Source: Hsuehochloa calcarea
Lineage: Eukaryota; Streptophyta; Magnoliopsida; Poales; Poaceae
Length of the DNA stretch: 64,000 nt
Direction of reading: 5' to 3'
Assembly (NCBI GenBank): GCA_036346395.1
Contig: CM070598.1
Span: 3,765,517 to 3,829,516, forward strand
In this document: one piece after another, positions 44,912 to 56,470 of the stretch
Numbering within the stretch: the first letter of the stretch is position 1
Layout: each line of letters opens with the position of its first letter
Program-made: the position numbers and the translations under genes
Notes under the pieces: model-generated
The model's database searches: none
Seen by the model: the letters and a program-made list of their open reading frames with translations, nothing else
Told to the model about the DNA's origin: nothing

Positions 44912-46185
44912 TTAGAACTCTTAATTAGAGCGTCATTGATACGATACTTTCTACAAACTGAAAATAGGATAGGAGTACCCTAACTTTCTCTCATCGTGTT
45001 ATCCAGAAAAGGTAGCCGTAGATCAGTAGTAGATGCATCTTGCTGGAAAGTAACTTTTGGAACATGGTTTTTTACCGCTGACAATCGTACTCCTGATCGT
45101 GTGCCTGTGTCTCTTCTTCTGAGTGAGAATGGTGAACGAGCCACAGCCCGATGAGCCGCACACGATCCGAGGGTCGACTTTATGGTATTTTTCCCCTCTC
45201 TCTCTACCAGCACGAGCGAGCGAGCAGGAGACTCTCGAGATCTTTTCTGCTTTTCATTCATTCCCTGACGTTAATCATGGCCTCTCGAGCGCGCATGTTA
45301 AAAGCTTCCATCCTTATTGCCTCCCCTTTTCCCCTTTCATCTCGAGTAAACTACACCGATGGCTAGATGCATGCCATACTCTAGCGCTGTGCAGTTTTAG
45401 ATGGTTTTAGTTAATCTGACACCTCACATGCATGCATCGATCCTTTGGCTGTCAAGATCTTAATTACATTTTGTGTATACCTTGACTAAATTAGCTTAAT
45501 TCTCTTCGTATTTCCTTAGAACGGTGTTAATATTTTCTTAGAGGGAGCTTAGTTGTACTAACGGTACAGAATCGTACAGTTAATTAATCTTTGCTGGTGA
45601 TTTTTTTCCCCTGGAAAATACATGGCCATACAGTACAGTAATGCTAGACCGAACTCACAATGATTTTGCAGTCGCAGCTGCAAGGTGATCCACAGAACTT
45701 AGCTAAAAAATACTATAATTTTAAGTATACCAACCGAGTGTCCTTATAAGATGTAGATAACAGTTTCACCACCATTATCAAGTCTTTCTTTTACAATATT
45801 TTAAGTATATGTATACGCACCAACTCTTTTTTTCGTGAAATGTCATGATAGTCATTGGCGCATGTTTCAGCTGGATATATATCACGCGTACCTCGTGTGC
45901 ACTTTGACCTGCCTGCGCATTAGTGATTACGGAAAAAGTTTAGAGCTAGAGACAGATTATTTTTTCCAAGGAGGAGCCCTTTGCCTATGGCTGGCTAGCC
46001 ATTGTGGTGTGAAAGGAGAACATTAGCATGGCTAGGCAAAAGGAGTGGAAGGGGCAAGAAAGAAAGAAAGAAAGAAAAAGTGATCGATATATAAAGTGGT
46101 TAATTGGATGCATGGAGGCTACGCAGTGATTACTACTGATTAGAGAGAGGAGGGAAAGGTGAATATTGAGAGAGATCGAGAGATG

Positions 46186-46219
<34 letters not shown>

Positions 46220-46377
46220 AGGGATGGAGTGGTAGTGATGAGGTGGACAGGTTGGGGTCGACGGCATGTCCGGATCCTATGCAGTTTTGCATAGGCACGT
46301 TACGTAAACAGTGATTTGAGAGAGTAAACAGTGATTTGAGAGAGTACTATGGTAATAGTTGGAAAACTGCTCCACTG
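44912..46377. other. Intergenic, no gene supported
   Basis: Contains a GA run at about 46190-46217 and a 20-bp tandem repeat (GTAAACAGTGATTTGAGAGA, twice) at 46305-46344. The reverse ORF at 44980-45261 and the forward ones near 45123 have no recognisable domain and overlap each other, so I treat them as chance. Confidence 0.5.
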
Positions 46378-47698
46378 ATTATTTTTTTTATTTTTAAAAT
46401 AATATTAATTTCAAAGATAATTACAAAAAATAGCCGATTTTTTGTACAAAAAAAAATGCATGTCACCGTTCCAAATAGCAACAGGCCCCTATCGCCATTT
46501 CAAATGGTGACAGTGACATATTTACTTGCAGTCGTTATTCCAACTTTCTGTCGCCATTTCAACTGGCGATTTGCACTAAAGAGTGTGCAAATCGTCAGTT
46601 CAACGGCGGTAGGGACTGGCTATATATACCCTCAAAATTCGGTGGAAAAATCACTTTAATTCTATAAAAAAGAGAAGAGAGAGAGGAGGAGAGGGTAGAA
46701 GAGACGTAGCGAAGCCCTGCTAGTTCCTAGCGGAGGAGAGAGAGACGGAGTAGCATATCTAGTCGTCCACTGCGCAGATAAGTGTTCTTGTAACTTTATA
46801 CATAAATTTGAAACCTTGTAGCTAGGTTAGCAAATAAAAATAGTGACATAGAATTCAATGGATTCGATAATTTTAGCTGCATTGTTGTTTGATGTAGTAT
46901 ACTATTTTAGCTGTGTATAGTTTAGTTCATCGTATATATATTATTTATGTTGCAGTACTCGAACGATTTAGAATAAATCCGTAAAAATACTTTTTTTGTA
47001 GATTTTTAATTTTACAATGTAAATATTTTGTTAATGCCGAAAATACTTTTTAAACTAGCAAAATAGGAAGATAACCCTAAAAATAACAAGCTACCTATTA
47101 AAAATCTGTAAAAATTGCAGAATAGCTAAATAGGGTATGTAGAGCTTAATCAAGATAATTCCAACTTAATTTTGGTTTCCATTTGTGCACGGTAAATATT
47201 TTGATAATACCAAAAATACTTTTTAAACTAGGAAAATTGCAAGGTACCTCCAAAAAATTCTCTAAGAAATCCAGAGTAGGTACATAGGGTATGTGAGCCG
47301 AATTAAAATATTATGAACTTAATTTTTGTTTTCACTTGTACATGGTAAATATTTTATAAATGTTAGAGACACTTTTTAAACAAGTAAAGTGGAAAGATAC
47401 CTACTAAAAATCTACAAAAAAAATTATAGAGTAGATAGATAGGGTATGTATCCTAACATATCCTAACTTAATTTTGGTTTCCATTCATCCACGCTTAATA
47501 ATTTGCAAATAAGGAAAATAGAAAGGTGCCTATAAAAATTCTATGAAAATTTTAGAGTAGCTAAATAGGGAATGTAGACGTTAATTAAAACATTGTGAAC
47601 TTGAGTTTACTTTCCATCTGTACAGCAAGAGAAACAAAACTTAAGTTTTTTGTAATTACTTTTAATTTAATATCATTTAAAAAAAATATGATTTTTAT
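46378..47698. mobile_element. Inverted-repeat element, copy A of a family shared with 53395-54263
   Basis: The left end has AAAATAATATTAATTTCAAA then AATTACAAAAAATAG. The right end in reverse has AAATGATATTAAATTAAAAG then AATTACAAAAAAC. The same end occurs in copy B. Inside are TCGCCATTTCAACTGGCGA-type palindromes (46450-46620) and a degenerate tandem array (47000-47630). There is no coding sequence. Terminal boundaries and target duplication could not be fixed. It may be a MULE-like or foldback element. Confidence 0.5.
47000..47630. repeat. Degenerate tandem array of about 150 bp units (four)
   Basis: Each unit has GGTAAATATTTTG, then AATACTTTTTAAACTAG, then AGATACC[TC]A, AAAATCTGTAAAAATT, AGCTAAATAGGGTATGTA and finally AACTTAATTTTGGTTTCCA. 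Units start at about 47020, 47202, 47345 and 47493. The AT content is about 75%. Confidence 0.7.
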
Positions 47699-49600
47699 GT
47701 GCAAAAATGTAGCAATTGATTTAGATCATCGTTTACTATCGGACAATGAAGATCGCTCCTAGTACGGTAGAAGCAATTTGTGCATTGACTAATTTTGTGC
47801 AGAGGATCCCAGCCCAACGGAAGTGGGCGCGAGGAGAGAGGAAGAAAGGCGCAGCGTTCCGTTCGTTGGTTGGGGCGAATAGAATGATTGCCATTGCCCT
47901 CCCCGCTGACACTCCCCGCAGCACGCGTGCCCCGGATCCTCTGCATCACATCTACCACATCGTCCTCTCTCTCAATCTCTCTGCACAGAACAAAATAATT
48001 AAGGGCAAGTTGTGTTTCTCTTATTCTGCGTTTAATCCAAGCACAGAAGACGAGATGGAAGCGCACATATATATATATATACACACACTCTCAGTCTGTG
48101 ACGATCTTCGCTACTATCACTATGCACGCATGCCATGCCATGCCATGGATCGATCATGCAGATTGCTAGCTGCTTGCTGGTACATTCCATGCAACGACGG
48201 GCACATGAAATGAAGGCGTGCATGCATGTGTAGTATAGGGATCACCAAACTGCAGACGAGATCAGCTTAGGAGGGAGAGAGAGAGAGACGTGCAGTGCGT
48301 GCGTGCGTGCGTGCGTGCATGGTCCCCCTGGCCTGTGTGCTGTGCCGTGCTGGGGTTAGCTTAGCCGAGCCGGGCTAGGGTGAGGCCGACCCTCTCCCTT
48401 GTGTATGTGTATAGGCGTACTTGTCTACTCGATCTCCTTCCCCGCACGCTTCCTTTGTACCTACGCGCCCCGCCAACTATGCATCACGGCCGGCATGCAT
48501 GCGCGCGTACGTCAATCGCCTTACCGATTAACCCATCAATTCCATCGCTCCACCACATGCATCTCCTCTCCTCGCCTCTCTACTTCTCCAATCGACGAAG
48601 GGCTAGTGCTAGTTGCGGTTAATCTCTCTCTCTCTCTCTCTCAACGTAGAAATCACATGTGAAAGGGGTGGGCAATTAGCTAGGATAGCAAGTGCTGTAG
48701 CGAAAAAGTACTTGCATTGGTCCATCCAGTGGCGGATCCACCATGGGGTGCACCGCCCTTTCGCCGCATTCTTAGTAACCTCTCAGTACCTTTGCTATTA
48801 TTTGCATCATAAATTTAATTAATTTTATTCTTAAGATTGTTACTTGTGCATATTGTTGACTTTCGAAACATACTATTCATTATTAATATACGATATTTAA
48901 TGTATTTCTTATTTTAACTTTGTAAAACTCTCGTGATAACTTTATCACATAAGTACCCTCTCTATTTTCGTCCCCATCTAGGACAATATAACCACTTATG
49001 AGTGACGAGTAGTACCATATGATAACGGGGTTGATCCGTACGAAACGAGAACCATGGTACGGTGGATATATAGAATATTGCGAATTCGTGATCTGAGCCG
49101 TCTAATCGTACAGTGGAGTTGGAGGATGGCTATGGGTCGCCCAATAGATGACAAGGCGCTTACAGGTTACCCTCGTCCCACGGTGTAGTGGATCGGATTA
49201 TTGGGTTCATTCGATCCCCTATCCTGTGCTGATTGGATGATTAGGATCATGGGTTCACAATCTCCTAAAGTTGCTTCATTTCTAGATACCCTCTTTGTAA
49301 TAGCTACCTTATTCTTTAATTAGTGGAGTGACCAATTATTACAAGCCTTCTAGCTACATATATATAAGTCCAACTAGTGAGTCAAAATGTGCAGATGTTT
49401 GACTCAACCCATGCATGAATATAATGTGATATTGTTATTAGAGTACTTCCTAAAAAATCAGCACGATGATTTCATTCTAGGTTGTTGCTATAAGTCACAT
49501 CAACGCTAGCTAATCAATACAAGTCACATCAACAATATGGATATTTTCAAATGGAATGCACAATATATAAGTAACGCCTAAGAGAGAGAGAGAGAGAGAG

Positions 49601-49636
<36 letters not shown>

Positions 49637-50220
49637 TCACCCAAGACAAATCTGAGGTTGTTTTATTATTTATTTCGTTTGATAAATAATATACCATAAC
49701 ACTGAGCAATGAATATTGCATTCGCTGTTGGGAGGTCGGATCAGATCATCAAAACTTTTGCCATGCCCTGCTGAGCCCCTGACATGCATGTATAGTCTTA
49801 CAGACACAAGACTTTTTTGTTATCTCGATGTAGAAACCTGTGCCCCTGCTCTCGCCTGGAAAGATTGGAAGTAACAACATACTAGTACTGTTACGCAGAG
49901 ACACAGCAGCCTTTGTATATTTTTCTTGTGAGAGCCTGTCCTCCTCCTAAGGACTGACGATGCATTAATTAATTAATGAAAAATTTCAGAAATCATGCCG
50001 ATTGTTGCATATTGCAAGCCATTCGATCCATGACTCCGTGTATCCTCTCTTACTGTTAAGCATATGTCAATATTGGCATCTTCATTTCTCCTTTGTACTA
50101 CATATCAATAGATTATTAAGTTTGGTATACATAGTGGCATGATAACAAAACAGGGCATATATTCATTGGCTAACTAATTAAGTGTATATTTCAATGCCCT
50201 GAATCCAAAATCAGCCAGCT
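47699..50220. other. Intergenic, simple repeats and a hAT-like end
   Basis: No gene is supported. A GCGT run lies at 48298-48319, TATA/CACA at 48068-48087 and CT at 48625-48642. CAGTGGCGGATCCACC at 48729 matches a common hAT/MITE terminus in grasses and resembles the one at 63563, but its partner end was not found. The remainder is AT-rich. Confidence 0.4.
49582..49636. repeat. Compound GA/TA microsatellite
   Basis: About 12 GA units are followed directly by about 14 TA units. Confidence 0.95.
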
Positions 50221-51239
50221 AGCTAGTACAAAATGCATATGCATGTGACCTAGCTACATGCATAAATGCATGCCCTTGCAAGCCACAGCAACTAGCTAGT
50301 GTGGGCAGAAAGCACAACACAGCAATGCCCCCATTGCAAGTTACACACACACACACAATGACACAATGACACAACCTCCTTTTGTCCCCACCAAGTGTCA
50401 TCCTGGCTTTAGCCACAGGGCGGCAAGAGCACAGCACACAGCACAGTAGCTAAGCCTGACATGGAGATCTCCTCCTCCTCCTCCCCGTCACCTCTCTCAA
50501 AAAAGCTAAGAGGACCAAGATTACAAAAGGAAACCAGCAAGAAACAAAAGCTCATCACCTTCCTCCCTTTCCCCAGACAGACAGTAGCATCAGCAACCTC
50601 CATGCATGCATGCACTCATGTGTCATGAGCGCTCACTGTGCACTGCACCCACAAGCTAGCAATCATTGGCTGTTGCCCTGCTCCTCCTCTATTCGAACAA
50701 ACACGCATGCCTGCCTGCCTAGATCATTCAATCCAAATCCCAAGCATTCACAAGACAGGCAGGCAGGAAGCTACAATGCATTGCATGCATGCATTGGCAC
50801 AAACATATCTTCGTTTGATCAGGACTTGTCATGCACCTGACCTGATGCCTGATGATCATAAATGGACATGTACATATGTTTTTTTAGGTTGCCTGTGAAT
50901 GAATAGAAAAGCCTGTGATCATGTTATTGATCTTGGAACACTGATATATATTGTGTTTAGTTGGGTAAGTCTGCAACTATGCATTGTGCATATGTATGCT
51001 GACATTGTTATTCTAGGGGCCGGGTTTGCAATGGCTTTGGGACAACTTTGATGAAAGCTCAAGAAAACCCTAATGGTAATGTATATGCCTAATCGTATAT
51101 GGCATATTGGCATCACCAAGAAGAGCCATATATAGTGCAACTAATTAGCACACAAAACTAACTTTCGAAGCAAGTAGGTAGTACCAATGTACCATGACAT
51201 GCAAACTCTAGTATTTTTAACTATGGCCGGAGTGGCTGG
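50221..51239 (-). other. 3' flank of the bHLH gene
   Basis: Rich in TGCATGCA (RY-like) and CTAGCTAG palindromes. Contains a CA run at 50345-50358 and a CCTCCTCCTCC run near 50469. No conserved ORF or RNA gene was recognised. The proximal 200-300 bases probably include the 3' UTR. Confidence 0.4.
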
Positions 51240-52554
51240 CTAGGCTGCCGCTTGCATGTTCATGTCGGAGACACGTCTCCTCTTCGGCTGGTCGCCGGTG
51301 GCTGCCCCCGGCCTCTCCACAAGAGCCCTCAGAGCGTCCTTCAGGAAGTCGCCGCCGCTGCCACAGTCGATGGAGCCCGAGTAGTCGGCACGGTCGTCGC
51401 CATCTCCAGTAGCACCGCCGTCCTCGCCGCGGTCGTCGCGCGCCAGGACGAGCACGTTGCGGACGCGGCCGCCGAGGGTGGCCATCTCGGCGCGGAGCGT
51501 GCGCAGGCGGAGGGCGCGGAGCGTCTCGATGAGCTCCGGGAGGAGGTCGGAGCGGTCGTCGCAGCAGACAGAGGCCTCGAACACCGCCGCCGCACCGCGG
51601 CCGCCGCCCGACGCGAGCACCACGATCTCGTCGTGCTCCGTCGGGAACAGGCGCGCTGGCGCCGCCTCGCCGATGCCGGCCATGCGCTGCTTCAGGTCCC
51701 TCACCCTCTCTACCGCCTTCGCCAGCAGCGACGCCTTGTCTATCTGCACGCACGCACGAGTTAACCAAACTCCATCAACAAAACTTCTTTTTACAATTAG
51801 GCTCAAAGCTCAAAACACGAACCCTAGAGAGCGGTTAGGGATTAATCGTGCTGAAAGATGAATAAATCAGCACAAAAGGAAAGGAGAAAATTTCATGCAA
51901 TCAAATTAGTAGGAGTTAATTAGGAAACATAGTCCTAGGCACAATAGAAGCATGTAGGCAAAAGCCGCAAATCATGAAGAGGAACAAGCCAAGCGAGGAG
52001 CCCTAACCTAGCTATGTGCTTGTCACAGGAAATTAGGCTCCATTCTACTTTCCCAAACCCAGCTTTAAACACAACATTAGCCGAGTAGAACGTACATGCT
52101 ATATATATAGTCATCATGTAGCTAGTGCAAGCTAGATGCCAATTCAATTCTTAAACCATGCAGAAATTTCATCTTGCCCAACCCCATATAGCCCTATTAA
52201 GTATTCATTAATTCTTGCAGAAAATGAAGAAATCAAGAAAAGAACAAGCGGTATTGGTATTGCCTTGGGGTCGCAGGCGAGGACGGCGCGGAGGCGGTCT
52301 AGATGCGACTTGATGCGCTCGCGGCGACGCTTCTCGGCCTCGCGGTGGTTGCGCGACGCTGCTAGCGCGCGGTCGTGCGCCGCGGCGGCGGCCGCCGCCG
52401 CCGCCGCCTCGTCCTCCGCGGGGGTAGCAGCACCAACCCCGGCCGCTGCTGGCCATATGGAGCCCATGAAGAAGGGCGGCAGCATCGGCACGACCGCCTC
52501 CCCGTGCCGCGCCGGTCCGGCGGTGCCGGCGAGCGACACCTTGGCCGGAAACAT
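51240..52554 (-). CDS. bHLH transcription factor (AtbHLH30/32/106/107-like)
   Basis: Two exons on the reverse strand, 52554-52264 and 51743-51240, joined in phase 0, give 264 residues. The first exon has a Pro/Ala-rich N-terminus with a 10-residue Ala run (50-59), then the basic region ASRNHREAEKRRRERI. It carries the His70-Glu74-Arg78 triad needed for E-box/G-box binding. The helix-loop-helix spans the splice (LRAVLACDPK | IDKASLLAKAVERV) and ends near 122. The C-terminal half contains an ACT-like dimerisation region (LFPTEHDEIVVL, ASVCCDDRSDLLPELIETL, LRAEMATLGGRVRNVLVL) and a nuclear-signal-like KRRR near the end. This layout is that of the plant subfamily with TMO5/T5L1 (bHLH32/30) and bHLH106/107, nuclear factors in vascular development or stress responses. 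I cannot place it more precisely. The intron starts AAG|GCAATA, a GC donor, and ends GTGCAG. Confidence 0.92.
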
Positions 52555-53200
52555 ACGTTCGTCTCTAGCAAGCCACTAGCAAGCTTCTTGCCAAGCCTTG
52601 ACGCCTCGTCAAGCGTTTGATGAGGCGCACTAAGCTGCAGTAGTGAGCTACCGCTACTACAAGTGGAAGTAGCTAGTGCGAGTTGGTGTTGTGGTGGCCT
52701 TGTGATATTCCTATGACTTGGACTGCAATGCAAGCTAGAGAGAAGGGGATGGGAAGAGGAGAGGGGAGAGAGCTGGATGGGATGGGGGATGAGGACTACT
52801 GAACTGAGTCTGAGGAGGAGAGAATAAATAAATAAATGGGACTCTCAGGAGAGAGAGTGTATGTAGACTGGAGAGAGAGAATGTTAGAGAGAGGGGCTGA
52901 GAGCTTTGTTCATTTGTTGGTAGGCGGGCGAGTAGTGGCTTGGTGGGCCCACCTGTTGACTCGTCATGGAGAGAGGGGGGGAGTCCTGAGAGGTAGGGAT
53001 ATGATATCGTGTTGGGAGGTCTAGAGCATCGTGAGACGTAGAGATCTCCCACCGGGGTGATTGGACGGCTGTGATCGTGCCGACCTGCTGCCAGGTCGCA
53101 CTCGAGGTCGGGGAGATACAGTTGGGACGGTGCTGGAGCTGGATCATGCAGGTTTGACTCCGCTGACAGCATCTTCAATAGTTAGAGTAGATTAATATAT
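52555..53200 (-). promoter_or_regulatory. Upstream region and leader of the bHLH gene
   Basis: Reverse-strand sequence before the ATG has CT-rich tracts (CTCTCTCC near 52870 and 53255) and AATAAATAAAT near 52823. An upstream ATG at 52733 opens a 123-codon frame that overlaps the bHLH start in another frame. If it is inside the transcript it would act as an upstream ORF. The transcription start is unknown. Confidence 0.4.
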
Positions 53201-53394
53201 TATACTTTATTTCGTGTGAACGACAATCTCTTCAGAAGAGATAATATGTGCTCTCTCTCTCCCCCCCCTCTCCTCTATATAGAATTTTATTGACGTGACA
53301 TAGCTAATAGACGATAATAAATACACTATTAGAGATACCCTGAGAAAAAACTTTAACTGGCCGAGGGGATGTTTGTTCTTGAGCATCATGTCGC

Positions 53395-54263
53395 GGTAGT
53401 AGTCGATTTTTTTAAATAATATTATTTTAAAAAGAATTTACAAAAAAATAGTCAAAAAAATTACAAAACTATGGTACTGTCGTCATTGAAATGGCAAAAT
53501 TATATCGTCGCCATTCCAAATGGCGACAGTAGTCCAGAACAGTACGGAGAGATCTCTGTCGGTGCAGAGAGAGCCAAATGTTTGGATTTTTTTCGAGCCT
53601 AACGGGCAAAATGGGCCAGACTTAGCTCGCTGGGCCAAACGGGCTCATGCTGGCCTAGCACAACATGAACGACCGACGGGTCGTGCCTGGGCCGTCTCCC
53701 AGCACATGGGTCGGCATGACACAACCTATCTAATAGTCGAGTCAAGATGGGTCGGGCCGGCTCATGCCTGTCCAGTATCGGGCCGGACTACCCATTTGGG
53801 CAGCTCTAGATGAACTACACGCTAAGCTCTATGCTCCTCCCCCTTCCCTCCCCACCCCTCCCCTCTTTCTCTTTTTCCCTGTCGCTATTTGAATTGACGA
53901 TTTTTCTAAATTTTAATATTAAAAAAATTAGGGACTTACAGGATTCATGTCGTCATTTCAAATGACAATTGTTTTAAATTTTAATATTAATTTTTTTTAA
54001 CATGCAGAGGTCTTTGTCGCCAGTTGAACTGTCGACATGGTCCTGTCGCCAGTTGGAGTGGCGATAGGGCCATGTCGTTATTTCAACTGGCGATAGGAAT
54101 CTCTCTGCATTGTTCTGGGCTACTATTGCCATTTGGAATGTCGACATGATAATTTCGTCATTTCAAATGGTGACAGTAACCTAGTTTTATTTAAAAAATG
54201 AATGTTTATTTTTATAAATTTCTTTAAAATAATATTATTTCAAAAAAAATTCAACTAGTAGTC
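53395..54263. mobile_element. Inverted-repeat element, copy B, with palindromic TCGCCA motifs
   Basis: The left end is TAGTAGTCGATTTTTTTAAA then TAATATTATTTTAAAA. The right end in reverse is TACTAGTTGAATTTTTTTTG then AAATAATATTATTTTAAA. These ends match copy A at 46378. Inside, outside the nested MITE, about ten palindromic TCGCCATTTCAAATGGCGA variants occur. There is no ORF. The class is unknown. Confidence 0.55.
53570..53808. mobile_element. Small hAT-like MITE nested in copy B
   Basis: GGGCC-rich sequence (CGGGTCGTGCCTGGGCC, GGGTCGGGCCGG) is typical of a common grass MITE. Ends are AGAGCCAAATG and, in reverse, AGAGCTGCCCAAATG. No target duplication was found. The surrounding TIR element continues on both sides. 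Confidence 0.45.
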
Positions 54264-54479
54264 CTTCACCTAGCTAGATGAACTACGCGCTAAGCTTTCA
54301 TGTTTCTTTTTGCGAGAATAGTATGTTTATTATTCACTAAAAAGAAGGGTACATATTCCATAGCTTTTATATTTTTTGAGTTTTTTCTTCCTTGATTGGC
54401 CGATGCATGAAATTCGATTTAATATCAAAATGTATACCAGTGCTTCATTTTTTATGTTGCATGCGTTCATTTTGAAAAA

Positions 54480-54720
54480 CGGCAACAGAAAATTGAGAAT
54501 TTGACGTCATTTTTATCGAGAACACGCCAAAGCGCACCATTATATTAAAGAGGAAGAGAGGAAAAATACATCGCGATTACGAGGTTCAGAACGTACCGCT
54601 AATATAAAAGACAACAAAAAACCATGAGCTATGGTTAACTCAAACAAGATGACAAACTTCATCAATGAAGCTCAAAGCTCCTACTCCACAACAAGAAAAC
54701 ATGCATTCCTGTTAACTGCC
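54480..54720 (-). mobile_element. Possible LINE 3'-end fragment
   Basis: In reverse the stretch reads CTCTTTAATATAATGGTGCG, then CTTTGGCGTGTTCTCGATAA, ending in an A-rich run. This resembles 3' tails of grass L1-type elements. No RT or endonuclease is present. Confidence 0.25.
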
Positions 54721-55297
54721 GCAAAGTGTCCTCGTGCCGGATGCAACTTTTTGACGTCATAATCGTAGGATTAAGCTTGCAATACACTAATGTAAGTGAT
54801 GCTTATGAGTTTACTAAGAAATGTGGTTGAGTAGGTTGAGTATTTCTCTCTTATCTACATGACCGGCCAATCCATACAGAGTTATTTTACCTGTTTTGGG
54901 TACGTAGCTCGAGAACTAGTTTTGGTTAAGGACCCGAACCCAAGTGTGTTGAAATAGGTTGATTGGATATTCGATGATCTTTTTGTAATATATAAAAATG
55001 CCTCTTTTTTTTACGCTACTATGAACAAGCCAAACCTAGAAACGTAAGCAAAATATTACATAGGAATGTAAATGTATCTTACCAAGAGGATTAGAAGAGG
55101 GTTAACCATTCGACTAACAAATAGGTGAAGGATAAAAAAGTATATGAAAAGGAGGGCATACATCTATGACAAAATGAAGAGATCCATGTGGGACTGGGGG
55201 GATTAAACTATATGTAATGGCAAGTGTGAAAAAATTGTTGCTTTGGATTATGGTTAAAATACCATGCATCATGCATGCCGAGGCGGGGGGGGACATT
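54721..55297. other. Intergenic, nothing recognised
   Basis: AT-rich, with no ORF or repeat of note except a G run at 55285-55292 at the edge of the next LTR. Confidence 0.5.
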
Positions 55298-56470
55298 TGT
55301 TACATTGAGTAGTGTTTCAGCATTGCAAACTAAGGTTACTTCACTAGGTAGTGTTTTTTGTGCGCAATATAAAAGAGAAGCTCTTTGTGGCCGAGAGGGA
55401 GGGACGTGAGGCCGGCCAAGGAAAGCAAACCCTAGTTCATCAACCCCATGAGGAGAGGAGCATGAAGTCCGAGCCGCATGGAAGCAAGCAAGCGCATGGG
55501 CATGTGATCCAAGAAGAAAGCTAGCCGCGTGGGGGCCATGTGGGAGCATGGAGCTCTACGGTTGCAAGAGGGAAGTAATGCTGGCTTGAGAAGGAAACGC
55601 ATGATCTCACTTCCTCCGTCTGGCGTGAGAAGCCAGGACACCATATTCCAAGCTGTGAGGAGTTGGAAAAACGAATCAGTCGTGCGCCACAAGGGAGGAA
55701 GGTCAAGTCAGGAAGCAAGCCAAAAGGGGAGCAGAGTCAAGAGGAAAGCCAAGCGCCAAAAGGGGTAACCGTCCCTTATAAGGACGGTCAAGCTCATGGT
55801 TTCTATGTTGGCTTAGTTTGGATAGGAATAAGTCTTTTAAACTGGAATCAATCCGTGAGTTAGTTTCTTTCTCTAAGATTGTTTCCATTTAAAGTGAGTC
55901 ACAATTGTAATATGATAGTTTAAATCTATTTTTAGCAATTAGAGCAGTTTAAATTTCCAATTAAAGTAGAAGTTTGCAATAGGAGTTAAAAATCGGCTAC
56001 TGTTCACGAGATTTGTTCATCTTACTCAGATTACTGTTCACGTGTACTGTTCCGAATCGGTTATTGTTCATATGAAGCTCTTGTGCTTGTGTGGGAGGCT
56101 ATATAAACCCCCTATGACCGCACCTTAGAACATAGACAAGTTATGATATGAGTAAAGAAATAGATACCATAAAATCACCATAGTTTTGGTAGCCATTGAT
56201 GGCATATGTTCTTGAGATTTTCAGTTAGGAATTGCTCTTGGTGTGTTGAATCCAATTGAGGTGTTGGATTTTACTCGCGGGAACTTCAGTTCTACTATCC
56301 TTTGTTCACGTGCTGTGGTGTGTGTGGGACAAGGTTTATCAAGGAGGCCTTATTGTTGTTGTGTTGCGCAAGGGCTAGGGCTGTGGGGGGGGGGAAGCTA
56401 CCATCAAGGTGTACCGTGAAAGATCAGGGCCAAACAACACGATCTCGCTAGCTTGCTAGTTGGATCCACA
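55298..56470 (+). repeat. 5' LTR of the non-autonomous gypsy element
   Basis: Starts TGTTACATTGAGTAG and ends TTGGATCCACA. It contains GGCTATATAAACCCCC at 56097-56112, a TATA box that probably drives the element. Confidence 0.8.

Noticed and set aside
44980..45261. 93-codon reverse ORF in intergenic DNA
   Set aside because: Two overlapping forward ORFs of equal length exist in the same interval and no family is recognisable.
45956..46048. Weak stem between CCCTTTGCCTA and TAGGCAAAAGG
   Set aside because: Arms are short and mismatched, and no known miRNA fits. Not reported as an RNA gene.
46049..46070. TGGAAGGGGCAAG resembles the first bases of plant miR528
   Set aside because: Only the first 11 bases match. 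The following GAAAGAAAG repeat and the lack of a matching star arm rule out a miR528 precursor.
53276..53395. Possible promoter directly right of the bHLH upstream region
   Set aside because: CT/C runs and AT-rich sequence without positioned core elements, ending at a transposon edge, are not enough for a call.
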